Shown: positions 51,405 to 62,735, counted from the stretch's first letter. The stretch is 64,000 nt of DNA from Bursaphelenchus xylophilus (GCA_904066235.2 CAJFCV020000001.1:12767291-12831290), one strand, 5' to 3'. Numbers and translations are program-made. Notes: generated by a model not told the origin, from the sequence alone.

Positions 51405-52075
51405 ATCTGCAGTGCGCAAACAAAAATTTCCGAAGGACTGCACAGTGCAACGGAAAAAAATGACTTTTATATTGCATTGCACCGTGCAACCAAAACAAAG
51501 ATCGCGTTTGCACGGTGCGTGGTCAAAATCTTGCAATCGCACTGTGCATTTTTAAAACTTCAAAACTCCTACAGTGCAAAATGATTTTTGCTTTGCACAG
51601 TGCAATCATCCACCCTCTTGCACCGTGTAATTAAAAATTTTCGCACTGTGCAGTCGAAATTTTTTTGCACTGTGCATTCAAAAATTTCCGCACCGTGCAA
51701 TCGATTTTTTTCGCACCGTGCAGTACAAAATTTTTTGCACTGTGCATTCAAAAATTTCCGCACCGTGCAGTACAATTTTTTCGCACTGTGCAGTCAAAGA
51801 TTTTCGCACTGTGCGATCAAAATTTTTTGCACCGTACAATAAAATTTTTTTTGCACCGTGCAATCGAATTTTTTCGCACTGTGCAGTCGACGTTTTTCGC
51901 ACTGTGCAATGAAAATTTTTCGCACTGTGCAGGTGAAATTTTTCGCACCGTGCAGTCAAAGTTTTCCGCACCGTGCAGTCGATGATTTTTGCACCGTGCG
52001 GCCACATTTTTTTGCACTGTGCAGTCGAAATTTTTTGCACTGTGCAACCAAAATTTTTCGCACCGTGCACTCAAA
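51405..52075. repeat. GCACNGTGC array, about 35 copies, directional
   Basis: From 51590 on, copies come roughly every 24 bp with T or C at the centre and a T-run on the 5' side, i.e. the reverse orientation of the array at 29006. It lies about 190 bases upstream of the carbonic-anhydrase-related start codon. Long frames read on both strands here are a by-product of the stop-free repeat. Confidence 0.85.
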
Positions 52076-54814
52076 AAATCGTAGATTCAAGAATCAAAAA
52101 ACAAGTAGCTAAACGTAATAAAATTGAGTAAAAACACCTAGAAAAACCTCAAAAAATATTCGAGAAATTCCAGACGCCGACAATGAAATTACATCCTTTT
52201 GTCCTATAAAAACATGAATTTTGGTCGAACCGACCTCGTCTGTTCATATATTGCCAGAATATTGCCTTAGCGCAGGGGGATGAAGAGATTTTAATTATTC
52301 ACCAGTCTCCAATATCATTTTGGAGGGCCCACGAAAGAGGAGATAACATTCATTATTTTTGGGCCGGGGGTAATTGGATTTTAATAAAATGTCATCAAAT
52401 TTGGTGGTAATGAGGGGGATAAAAGCGGTAAACAAATGGAAATTGGGATAAATATAACGACAAAGGAGATTGTTTTGAGTGGAAATTTGCTGCAATGTTT
52501 GTAAAATACGAGTTCAGAAATCCTTTTTCCAAAAAATATGTCATCATGACATAAAAATTGACATCATTTTTTCCAAAACCCCGTGTGAGAATAAAAACCT
52601 ACATGTCAAAACAAGCATCTAAAAAAAATTTCAGACCGCGTTATGCAGAAATAACCAAAATTTTTCAAGTTTGAAAAATCGGAAACTTGGTCGAAAAGAT
52701 TGGTCGAAAAAGTGAAATCTAAGATTTTTAAAATACGAAGGTGCTTCGAAATCAATAATAATCCAATAAATTTTATAAATATATCGATTTTACCTTCAAA
52801 AATTCGAATTTCCCGCCATTTTTGGCATTCTGTTTCAAGTGTCGAAAAGCGGAAAACTAATGTGGCAAATGCAAAAATCAGTTGTAAAATACGATCCCAT
52901 GTCAATGGTTTGAAATTAAACTCTCTTTCTGGGGCTTATATTATGTTATTTATCAAAAATTTTGAGATTTTTTAATACTTTTGCCTATAAAAGTTCAAAA
53001 AATTCAAAAATTGCACGAAAAAATGGTCGAAAAAATTGTCCACGACAATTCATCGAACATAAAAAAAAATATTTGCAAACTATACACCCTATAAACTCAC
53101 TCTCAACACAATAAAATTCCACTTAAACATTCTCAAGTTCACCCAAGCAGAGGTGTTTTTGAGTGGGCCAAATGCACGTGGCCGCACTTCCACGCACCCC
53201 AAAGCATAAGGCGGAAGAATGTCGGGGTTTCAAGGCGAATTTCCGCGGCCTCAAAGATTTTTAATGGCGCGAGAAAAGCGGGCAAATTGGGCCAACTTTT
53301 ACCCCTCCCATTCCTCTATTTTTGTTTACGTTCTCCTTTGTTGTCGGCATATAGGATTCAGATTCCGATATACGGATGACAAAACAAACGTCAGAATTAA
53401 GTTGAGAGGGCGTTTGAGGGTGATGGACATGTTATACGATGAAAAAATTGGTCAAGTGAAAAAAGGGAGAAATTGAAAAAAATGGTGGTAAATTAATGTT
53501 GGAAGGTCGGTAAAGGAAAACAAATTGCCTATAGAGGTCTGAAATTTATTATTTTTTAGTTTTTAAAAGCTAAAAAAAACAAAAAATAGGAAAAAACCAA
53601 AATTTTTGGTAAAAAATCGTCAAAAATGCCCTTAGGATATAAATAAAAAATTTTAAAAACATTTTAAAATACGCGCCGTACTTTAGTCTACATTAGAATG
53701 TCAGTTTACGTTAACAAAATTCACTTTTTTTTGGGTAAAATACACTTTTTTTGGAAGCCGCACAGTGCAATGGCAACAAATTGGTCTGCACTGTGCAGAA
53801 ATTGTTTTTTTGTAAAATACGTTCGTTTGGACTCCCTCTTGAAGTTCTCTTCATGAACCACCATCTAAAAAAGAAATTCTCAACCACTTTTATAACACAA
53901 TTGCCCATTTTTCAGACGACATCAGACATTTTCCGGCTCAAAAACGCTGAATTCAGAGTTCCACCTACAGAATTTGAAAGATTTCCTTTTTAGGCAATGT
54001 TTTCCGGGACGCTGCTTTCATTTTTGTGATCTCTGAAGAGCAATTGTGACAAGACAGGACAGAAAAACTCAAAAATTGGGAAATTTTATCATGAATAATA
54101 TAAAAAATAACTAAAAAATGGGGCAAAACTAGAAATTTTTTTTGTTAAAGGATATATAAAGGTTATTTTCGTAATTTTTGATGCTCTTACAACATTTTAA
54201 GAAGGTGAAACAGAATGCCAAAACTGGCGGGAAATTTGAATTTTTGAAATTTTTACTCAAAGTACTTGAAAATAATAGAGTTTTAGAGCTGACTTAGCCC
54301 TCTGATAATGTGAGAATTGAAAATTTCGAACATTTTTACAACTTTTTACAGTGTAAAGTAGCAATTTACAATACTATTTTTATATGTAAAAATGTAAAAC
54401 TCAAACAAAAGCAAAAGTCCAATTTTGCTCGATTCTCAACCAGGCTACAATTTCTTTCATGAAAACTGTTGTCAACATCCTGAATGGCCCTCAAACGCAT
54501 CGCCCGCGGGCACATCTGACGTCTCGGTCCCAATTTCCAGGCCCTTCCGCATACACACGGACATCAAAAAACCCCCGCCGGCGTTATGTAAATTCAGGAA
54601 GCCGGGGAGAAAAAAGTTCCCCCTAAGGGCATCCAGATGGGTTCACGGAGAGGGAACGGAAACTTGGACGTCTTGCAAGCCGTAAGATGATATCGGAAAG
54701 TGCGACGTCAAGGAATGGCCAAGGAATGGCCAAGAAACGATGACAAGGGTTTAGTTGGCTGAACTATTGGATTTTCAGAGGCCAAATGCAGATTGGAACC
54801 TCGAAATTTCAATT
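52076..54814. other. Gene-poor region with unique islands
   Basis: Three less AT-rich, non-repetitive islands at about 52230-52470, 53100-53500 and 54430-54770 sit between AT-rich stretches. The first has GATAAA sites and a TTTTAATTATTCACC homeodomain-like site. The second has GCACGTGGCCGCACTTCCACG. They may be distal regulatory sequence of the carbonic-anhydrase-related gene. Single copies of the ATGTCATCATGACAT (52540), CCGCCATTTTTGGCATTCTG (52814) and CAGAATGCCAAAACTGGCGGG (54213) motifs lie between. Confidence 0.35.
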
Positions 54815-55295
54815 TTGCACGGTGCAAAAAAAGATTCGCCAAGTTTTGGCTCGTGCACAGTGCAATTTTAATTTTCGAAAAATTGCACTGTGCAAACTAA
54901 AGAAAATTAGTTTTGCACAGTGCGAACGTATTTGTTTGACTGCACGGTGCATTTTTCGATGTCGCTAAAACTTGCATCGCGCGACAAAAAAAATTTCCGC
55001 ACGGTGCAAAGAATGCACAGTGCAATCGACAAATTCTCAAATTTTGCACTGTGCAATCAAAAAAAATTTTTTGCACAGTGCGATAAATTCATTTTTTATT
55101 GCACTGTGCAATTTTGAAAACCACCGCACAGTGCAAAAAAATATTTCAGTGGCTTCCGCACAGTGCATAAACTTTTTTTCGTCAGGCGACAAATTCAAAA
55201 ACACTCTTTTTTTGCACTGTGCAGTGAAAAATAAACCTTTATCGAGTGCACAGTGCAGACTTTCGTCATAAAAAATTTGATTGCACTGTGCAGAT
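54815..55295. repeat. GCACNGTGC array, about 18 copies
   Basis: Palindromes of all centre types, spacing 20-40 bp, with mixed orientation of the A/T runs. No composite unit is evident, so this may be an older array. Confidence 0.8.
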
Positions 55296-56194
55296 AAAAA
55301 AATTTTTTTGAAAATATAAAATTTACAAGTTTTTTAGGATTGGAAAAGGTCTTTATAAATAAAAGATTGGCTCCTCATGCTTCCGAAATTCGACTCGGAC
55401 CGAATTTTTTATTTTTTCCATATTAAATATGGCTCGCAAGGCATTTTTTTGGCAAAAAAATAATGAAATATATAAAAAAGTTCAAATTTTTTGCTAAAAA
55501 AGGACTGTACATATATTTGAAACTTTATTTTATTGCTTCAAATTACTTGAAACATCAAAAAAAGGTCGATATCGATAAAATTTTTGCCAATTTTTGTAAT
55601 GGATAATATAAAAATTTCAAACCAGTCGGCGAAAAACTCTTCCAAAAGCTGTGGAACTCCCTAAAAAGGAGTAAAGAGGAAGTTAATCCCAAGATTCTCT
55701 CGTTTCCAGCCAAAAAACATCTTTTTTTTGGTCATGGATAACACCAAAAACTCGCCCAAATACCCAATTTCTCGGCGAACCCGCCGGCTTTCAACCAAAT
55801 TACATACTTCCCCTCCGGCCAACAGTCCCCATTGTTGCGTGGAATCGGAAAAAAACCGAACCAAAAACTTTCGGCCAATCTTCGAAAAATTAATAAATTT
55901 TTGAGAAAAGCGGGCCAAAAAAGTGGCCAAAGAGCGCCGACGAGAGTTTTATATTTGCCCTGAGGGGGAAAACAATAACATGTACGTGCGGCTTGAATGC
56001 CTTTAGGCGGGCGAGCGCGCCAGTCGGTAAGCGCTTTTACATATGTAAGAGGCTTTTTTCTGCGGCGTTTGGACGCGTTTTCAAGGGTTTACACTGTAAA
56101 ATGGAAGGGTTTCGGCTGCAAAAAACGTCTAGAAAGTATCGAAAATTGGAAAAAAAGACTTGCAAAATTTGCAGGGTAAATTAAAAAAAAATTT
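55296..56194. other. No gene; island at 55640-56180
   Basis: The island is less AT-rich and unique. Overlapping frames of about 60 codons (55993-56184, 55997-56179) lack any motif. Possibly regulatory. Confidence 0.3.
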
Positions 56195-56199
56195 TTTTT

Positions 56200-57165
56200 G
56201 CACGGCGCAGTTTTTATTTTTATTATTTTGCACAGTGCGGAGGGAAAAAATAAAAAAATATCTAAAGTGGTCCTAAAATTTGCAAAAATTTCAGTTATTA
56301 TCTTTTTGCACGGTGCATTTATAATAGTTTTATCACTGCACTGTGCAAATTTCAAAAAATTGCACTGTGCGGAAAAGAAATTTTTTTTTGCACAGTGCAA
56401 ATTTTTGGTTTTCTTGCACAGTGCGGAGGGAAAAAATAAGAAAAACTAAAAAACCCAAAATGTCGTCCTAAAATTTGCAAAAATTTCAGTTATTATCTTT
56501 TTGCACGGTGCATTTAAAATACTTTTGCTACTGCACTGTGCAAATTTCAAAAGATTGCACTGTGCGGGGAGAAAATTTAATTTTTGCGCAGTGCAATTGC
56601 ATGTTTGACCGCACCGTGCGAATTTTTGGTTTCCTTGCACTGTGCATTCCCAAAAACAGTTCAATTTTCCCATTGCACGGTGCAGTCAGCAATTTTCCCT
56701 TTCGTCGCTCACTGCACAGTGCGTTTTGAAAAGTTCAATTTATCTTTGCACGGTGCAAGGTTTAGCGACTGCACTGTGCAACAAAAAATTTAAAAAATTC
56801 GCCAATCGACTTTTTGCCCGGTGCATTTTCCTTCGAGACTGCACAGTGCAAGTTTTTGGTCTTCTTGCACAGTGCGGTCCAAAAAATTTGGGGTGTGTTT
56901 TGCACAGTGCAGTTTTAACGTTTTTTTGCACAGTGCAACAACAAATTAAAAAAAATACCAGTCCACTTTTTGCACGGTGCATTTATAATAGTTTTGTCAC
57001 TGCACAGTGCAAATTTCAAAAAATTGCACTGTGCGGAGAGAAAATTTAATTTTTGCACAGTGCATTTATTTTTGAGACTGCACAGTGCAAATTTTTGGGT
57101 TTCTTGCACAGTGCGGTCCATTAAATTTGGGGTGTGTTTTGCACAGTGCAAAAAATAGTGATGAC
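56200..57165. repeat. GCACNGTGC array, about 35 copies, with composite units
   Basis: A unit containing TTTTTGCACGGTGCATTTA, then TATCACTGCACTGTGCAAATT, then ATTGCACTGTGCGGAAA appears near 56308, 56505 and 56967. The stretch 56634-56757 is repeated, diverged, at 59704-59826, showing dispersal of array pieces over 3 kb. Confidence 0.8.
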
Positions 57166-57969
57166 TCAAAAAATGGCCAAAAAATCGAAATCGACGAAAA
57201 TTATGATTTTCTAAAAATTTGAGATTTTTTGCGACAAACAAAAAAAATTTTCAATGCACCGTGCAAATTTGATTTTTGCTCAGTGCAAATTCCAATAAAC
57301 TGCGTAAACCCGTATAATTGTTGAACAGTGCATATTTCAAAAACAAAATTCAACAAAATATTGGCTCGGACGGATAATAAAAATTCTAAAAACTGAAGGA
57401 ATTAGCCGGATCTGACACGAATTATCCCCTCAAATGTCCGTGTCTTATCGCCTGTTTCCGCAATCTCACTTCCGCTTCCTGTTATTAACCATATTTCAAA
57501 AATCCGAGCAAACACGAGGCAAATAGCCTGAGGGCTAAATGAATTTCCCAAGAATGTTAAAACTTTTGAAACAAAAAAAAATTAAATTAAATTTTGAAAT
57601 TCTCTTTCAAACCTTGTAATTGTCGTATTGGCTTCCAAAAATTTCGATAAAACAAAAAAAATCTTTTTTGAGGCCAAAAAACAATGGCCAGAGAAGGAAC
57701 AAAAGAATGGCCAAGGCGGAAATTCATCGTTGCATCGGAATTGTGTTGGGCCCGAAAAGAATTTTAAGACCCGGAACGGCTAGACTTATTTATGGCCCGT
57801 AATTTTTATAAAACCACTTGTGCGGGCTGGTATAATATAATATAGGAAAGTGCGAAAATTTATGAAGAAATTCTAAAATATTTGATGGACAAAGGCGAAT
57901 TAAGATTTTGCGAGATGTTTTTAATCCGTCTTTTTGAACAGGCACCCGATTTAGATGTGAGGAGATTTA
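57166..57969. other. No gene; island at 57370-57800
   Basis: Unique, less AT-rich block with CTTATCGCC, ACTTCCGCTTCCTGTT (ETS-like) and a GTTGGGCCCGAAAAG stretch. Regulatory role is speculative. Confidence 0.3.
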
Positions 57970-59490
57970 CAGGGTGTACCAATTTTGGTGGCCCGATTTG
58001 AATTGGCTATAACATCTTTAATTTTGGCCAAATTTTAAAATTATTTTTTTCCCTGAATCCTCAGACATCCCCATTTTGCTTAACAAAAATATGTGGCAGG
58101 AGTACAGAAATCTTGCCATCTTCGTCGTGAAGAACAAAAGACCTCAAAAAATGCCGAAAATCAGTCGTATCTTGTGAACGGTACAGATAGTTGTGGCAAA
58201 CCTAGGTTCATAAGGTTTAGAATTTTGTGTAGAATAGTTTGAAATCAAAAAACCCAAAGCAAATCCGCTCCTAACAAGGGCTCGGCAAAACCCCGTCCCC
58301 TGGTTTTATCTTGAAACATATACCATTCGAAAGAGCGTAAAAAACTGGTCTAGGATCACCTTGAATTAGCTGCTATTATCCACTTACGGGCTGGCTAGCG
58401 GGCATTTTTAAAAATTTTCAAATTGGATTTTGGAACTCTTTGCTTCTGAGACATGAACGAGATCGAATAATCACTTTTCATATAAATAGTAGTCATTTAT
58501 GAGGTTGAACGCTTCAACCCATGTCAAAAAATACAAAAGGTTTTCTGAGTTTGAGACATTCAAGTTGATATACTCAATGAGTGATTGCGCAATGTTTTAG
58601 GTCCTGTAACTCAAGACAAACGAAGATGTTCCAAACATGTAAGATGTTTTCAAACTCAATTTTTGCGTACTTTCCGTTAGCGGGCATTCCTAGTAAAAAT
58701 ATGAAAGCCTTTGAAAGTTTCAACCACCCAGGATGCCCCACTACAAGGTAGGTCAAAGAGGCCAAAATAAAAAAAAACAAAATAGTTGTAGTTTTTTTTA
58801 AATGGACCTGAGTATACACAAAAGTCTAGTCAAAAATTAAACACAACTTTCTGACTCTATTTGTTCCATACTAGCCAGAAAAATAAAAAAATTCAAAAGA
58901 GCATTCGAACCCGCTTCGCAGGTCCTTGAGCAGCGCCTTTCCCCACTAGGCCACCGAAGCACTGCTTCGGTTTGCTTTTGAAACCGATCGCGTTTGTTTT
59001 CTCAAAAGCAGGGTGAGACTAGCCTAGAACTAAAAAATTCTCGCTAGCCAGCGCGTAAGTGGATAATAGCAGCTAATAAAAGTTGCTTCTAGACCAGTTT
59101 TTTACGCTCTTTCAAATGGTATATGTTTCAAGAAAAAACCAGGGGACGAGGTTTTGCCGAGCCCTTGTAAGGAGTGAAACCCGGAGGGCACAGATATGAA
59201 AATTTTGAAAATTCGCAAAGTTAGGGAAAAGGTTTGGCCCTAAACAAAGATGAAATTCAATCTAAGTTTCGCAGTATAAGTTTTTTTGGTCCAACATGTT
59301 GCAACATAACATTCCATTTTTAGAGCCGACAATTTTAACAACCGAAAACAGCGAAAGAAAGTATTAGTTTTTCGTTGTTTGTTACTTTTTACTGTAGTTT
59401 ACTAAAAATGTATGTTATATTTGGTATTAAACAAAATGGGGATGTCTGAGGATTCAGTGAAAAAAATAATTTTGAAATTTTTGCAAAAAT
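57970..59490. mobile_element. Large foldback element, ~1.5 kb, with central tRNA-like sequence
   Basis: The left end is TA-CAGGGTG. Arms at about 58040-58400 and 59040-59480 are inverted: CTGAATCCTCAGACATCCCC vs GGGGATGTCTGAGGATTCAG; GCTGCTATTATCCACTTACG vs CGTAAGTGGATAATAGCAGC; AAACATATACCATTCGAAAG vs CTTTCAAATGGTATATGTTT. The expected right terminus (CACCCTG-TA) is missing, so the copy is truncated. The centre carries unique sequence and a tRNA-like stretch at 58899-58965. No transposase found. Confidence 0.75.
58899..58965 (-). pseudogene. tRNA-derived sequence inside a foldback element
   Basis: The minus strand has a good box A (GGTGGCCTAGTGGGGAAAGG) and box B (GGGTTCGAATG) at tRNA spacing. 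The T stem, anticodon stem and acceptor do not pair well, so this is a decayed tRNA or a tRNA-derived SINE head. A perfect hairpin CCGAAGC-AGT-GCTTCGG sits at its 5' side and T-runs follow. Confidence 0.45.
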
Positions 59491-59616
59491 ATTATAAAAT
59501 AATTTTAATCAAGCTAACACTAACCCAAAAAATTTCAAAATCCCTCAAAAAAACTTTAAAACTCACTTCATTTCCCAATCTGCATGCATTCTCGAAACCA
59601 GTTCAACTTTCCCTTT

Positions 59617-59826
59617 GCACAGTGCAGTCAACAATTTTTCATTTGTCGCTAACTGCACAGTGCGTTTTTCTTACTATTTTGTTCGAAAAGAATTTTCCCA
59701 GCTCTTGCACTGTGCAATCCCAAAACAGTTCAATTTCCCATTGCACCGTTCAGTCAGCGATTTTCCCATTCGTCGCTCACAGCACAGTGCATTTTGAAAA
59801 GTTCAATTTTATTTTTGCACTGTGCG
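59617..59826. repeat. Small GCACNGTGC cluster, about six copies
   Basis: Its right part (59704-59826) is a diverged copy of 56634-56757: both contain CAAAAACAGTTCAATTT-like, TTCGTCGCTCAC and TTTTGAAAAGTTCAATTT blocks. It is the last array in the window. Confidence 0.75.
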
Positions 59827-60068
59827 AAAATTAAGAAAGAATTCTTTGGAAAAAAGGGGGAAATGATGATTTTTTTCAAGAAAACCTCGGATTTTTGGAA
59901 AATTTCTTGCAAAATAATATTATGGCAGCCCCGTGCAGAAAAAAGATCAAAAATTTTTTAAGGTAAAATGCGTCCTTTAGTCTCTTTTTGTAATTTTGAA
60001 CCAAAAATCTTACAAAAAACATCATTTTCGATCATTTTTGTCTAAAAAATTCAAAAAATAATCTTTAT

Positions 60069-60221
60069 CAGTCTGTCGGGAAAATAATGAGTCTTCTATC
60101 GCATCCAAAGATTTCGCCGCAAAAAAAAATTAGTTGTGTCGCGGCAAAATCAGATTTTTTTTCTCTTCAGCGATACGATTGACGCAGCGATAGAGTCCTC
60201 ATTATTTTCCCGACAGCCCGA
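60069..60221. repeat. Palindromic MITE, CAGTCTGTCGGGAAAATAATG family, copy 1
   Basis: About 153 bp. Starts CAGTCTGTCGGGAAAATAAT and ends with the complement; nearly all of it folds back. Further copies at 62338-62490 and 62524-62673, and one arm at 61684-61731. Confidence 0.8.
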
Positions 60222-61683
60222 TAAAGCCGATTTAAAGAAAAAATTCCAATTCCTAGGTGCAAAAACTTGTTTTCCCTCAAAAGCGCGAACCCATGGAAAT
60301 ACCCAACTTTCTGGACGAATACTCCGTGAAATGGACGGAGGAAAGCGGGCCCAAACTCTCTTCCAATCCGCCGCTTTTTCAGATTTTGTTATTCACTCGG
60401 GTTGAAATAAACGGATTTGGGCGCAAACGCGAACAAAAACGTTTACACATTCGGGTGTGAAAGTCGACGTTTGCAGAAAGAAAAAGAGAAAAAAGTATTT
60501 ACATTAGATTGCAATTGAATGTTGTAGTGCATGTAATTGTAAAATACGTTTGTCATAATGTGATGTTTGTATGCTAACATTCCAAATAGTCCAAGTTCTA
60601 GTTGCCAATTGAAAAAATTATAGTTTATCGGATTCTATTCGGCCACTTAGCAGACGGCACAACTGTCGGGCAAAACCGATCCCAATTTAGAAAATATGTC
60701 CGATTCCACCTTCGGATAGAAATAGAAAACAACGATATGGCTTGTGGTCTTGCGGTTGTCTCTTCAATCGACTACCTTCAGCACCTTCTACCTGGAAATA
60801 CTTGGCCTTCCAAGTGGAAGGTTGCGGATGTGGAAGTCGGGTAATTGATTGTACTCGTTCCCCTTGGAAATAGACACGAGAATAGAGAAAGATCGACTCG
60901 AATAAAATGATTTATCAACAATAGTAGCAATACAGTAAACAAGTCAATACAACAAAAAACTCTCTACTCTACATAACTCTACAACACGACTACACTTCAC
61001 ACTTTGATACACAGAGCTATGACTACACTCTACAACAACACTGATCAAGATGGGATAAAACCTCAGAGAAGGTTACGGTGTCGTGATTCAGGCTCTCCGC
61101 TTCGAGATCTCTCCATCGAACATTCTCGAACAGCGGGGAAAAACGGCTGGGGAAACAGTTGACACGGGGGACATCTCTCTCTCTCTCCATAAATTCCATC
61201 GAGTTGACACATCGTGGATAACTCCAGGTTCCGTGGAATCTGACAAATATTTTGGGGGTTTTTCTGTTGGACCGATACTACAATAATAGAATCTCCTACT
61301 CAAATTTTTCAATTGAAATAAAAGAATGTTGTATCTGATGTGCCCTGTCCGGTCCGGCTATTCTAGGGCTTGGGCCTTCAAAAACTGCCTTACAATTAAT
61401 CAGAATGAAAATTCTGGACGAAGGCCTCGAGAAAGCTCGCAAAACCTCAAAAAGGTCCAGAGATTCAAGCTTTCGAAGTGATTTTTTGTGAATTAATGGA
61501 TTTTCCTCTTTTTTAGCCGGAATAATAAACTTACCAAATATGGAAAAAGTTGAGTAATTTTTTCATAAAGCCTGACAAAAGCCTCTTATTCCCCTGTGTT
61601 TCAAAACACACAGAGGCTTGTGTTGAAGCAGGGTAAAATACGTGTTCAGCACATTCCTTTACATACATTTTTCGTCTTTATTG
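60222..61683. other. No confident gene
   Basis: 60280-60470 and 60600-61320 are less AT-rich. Open frames occur at 60292-60460 and 60602-60844 (plus) without recognised motifs. The block 60846-61340 begins TGATTGTACTCG and contains CT/CA-rich, AATAAA-bearing sequence, which could be part of a long terminal repeat, but no second copy is in the window. Confidence 0.3.
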
Positions 61684-61731
61684 ATGCGATATTCGCTGCG
61701 ACAGAGTGCTCATTATTTTCCGGACAGACTG
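61684..61731. repeat. Single arm of the CAGTCTGTCGGG MITE
   Basis: Right-arm sequence only (GCGACAGAGTGCTCATTATT then TTCCGGACAGACTGA), with one mismatch to the family end. A decayed or partial copy. Confidence 0.65.
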
Positions 61732-62337
61732 AGAATACAATAATAATCAAGTTTACATTACTCTTCTTTTATTACAAAAAAAAATATATTTTACACCTTT
61801 CCACAATATTGTTTTTGATAATTTTGATGATTTCCACCAATTTTAAACTCTCCAAAAACACAAACTGTTTGTTAAAACCCTCCAAAATCGCCGTGCATTT
61901 GACCTGAACAGCGATTTATCACCGAATATCGCCGGTCTAGACACTCAACAACACATGGAAAGCGGTGTTTTCATTCGAAACGTTCGTCCCTTATCAGCCC
62001 GGTTATTAATAAAATCATGAGTCTGCAAGGGCTCGAGGTTGAGTTGAGTGCAACTCGGTGCAACATGGAGATGATATCAGTCCGTATTTCAAGGAAAAAC
62101 ACGGGCCCATTAGCGCGGGGAATTCGGCTTTTCATACTTTAAACTGATTGGGAATGGAGTCGGAATTGATTAAGTTGCCGGTTTGGGGGTTTCACAAGTT
62201 TTAAGTGATGTAACAACGGATTGATTACTCTCAGTGTGCGAGAATTTTTTAACTTACAATTAATGGGAAAAAAGTTTAAAATGTTTAACAAGTATCAGTT
62301 TTTTGTGGCTTTTTTGGCCCAAAAATTCGAAAAATAT
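61732..62337. other. No gene; possible regulatory island at 61900-62210
   Basis: Unique, less AT-rich block with CTTATCAG (GATA type), CGGGCTGATAAGG-like complement and a TAATAAAATCATGAG stretch. No frame of note. Confidence 0.3.
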
Positions 62338-62490
62338 CAGTCTGTCGGGAAAATAATGAGCACTCTGTCGCAACGAAAATCGCATCGCCGACGAGAAAAT
62401 GAATTGTGTCGCGACAAAATCACATTTATTTTCATTTCAGCTATGTGATTGGAGCAGCAAAATTGTGCCCATTATTTTCCCGACAAACTG
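62338..62490. repeat. CAGTCTGTCGGG MITE, copy 2
   Basis: Complete palindromic copy of about 153 bp; arms share GTCGGGAAAATAATGAG and its complement, with a GTCGCGACAAAATCACAT block in the right half. Confidence 0.8.
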
Positions 62491-62523
62491 ATCGTCCAGA
62501 AAAAACTTGACACAATTTACCAT

Positions 62524-62673
62524 CAGTCTGTCGGGAAAATAGTGAGCACTCTGAAGGAGCGAAAATGGCATCGTCGACGAAAAAAAAGAATTGCCGCGGA
62601 AATTCAAATTGCTTTTCATTTAGCGATGTGATTTGCGCAGCGACAGAGTCCTCATTATTTTCCCGACAGACTG
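62524..62673. repeat. CAGTCTGTCGGG MITE, copy 3
   Basis: Complete copy, 34 bp from copy 2 and in similar orientation. Two nearby insertions, or a local duplication, are both possible. Confidence 0.8.
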
Positions 62674-62735
62674 ATATTAGCTTGACCATAGCTCAGTTCC
62701 AAGGTAATTTAGAGTAACCTTTTATAGGTTATATG

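Noticed and set aside
51569..52112. Overlapping 60-130-residue frames on both strands
   Set aside because: Same stop-free palindrome effect; frames on opposite strands mirror each other.
54425..54685. 86-residue plus-strand frame
   Set aside because: Sits in a unique island but has no motif, signal peptide or splice signals.
56198..57241. Frames up to 135 residues in the 56-57 kb array
   Set aside because: Repeat-driven; all composed of the same array words.
60846..61340. Solo long terminal repeat
   Set aside because: TG start and AATAAA are suggestive, but there is no second copy, no clear CA end, no target duplication and no retroelement genes nearby.
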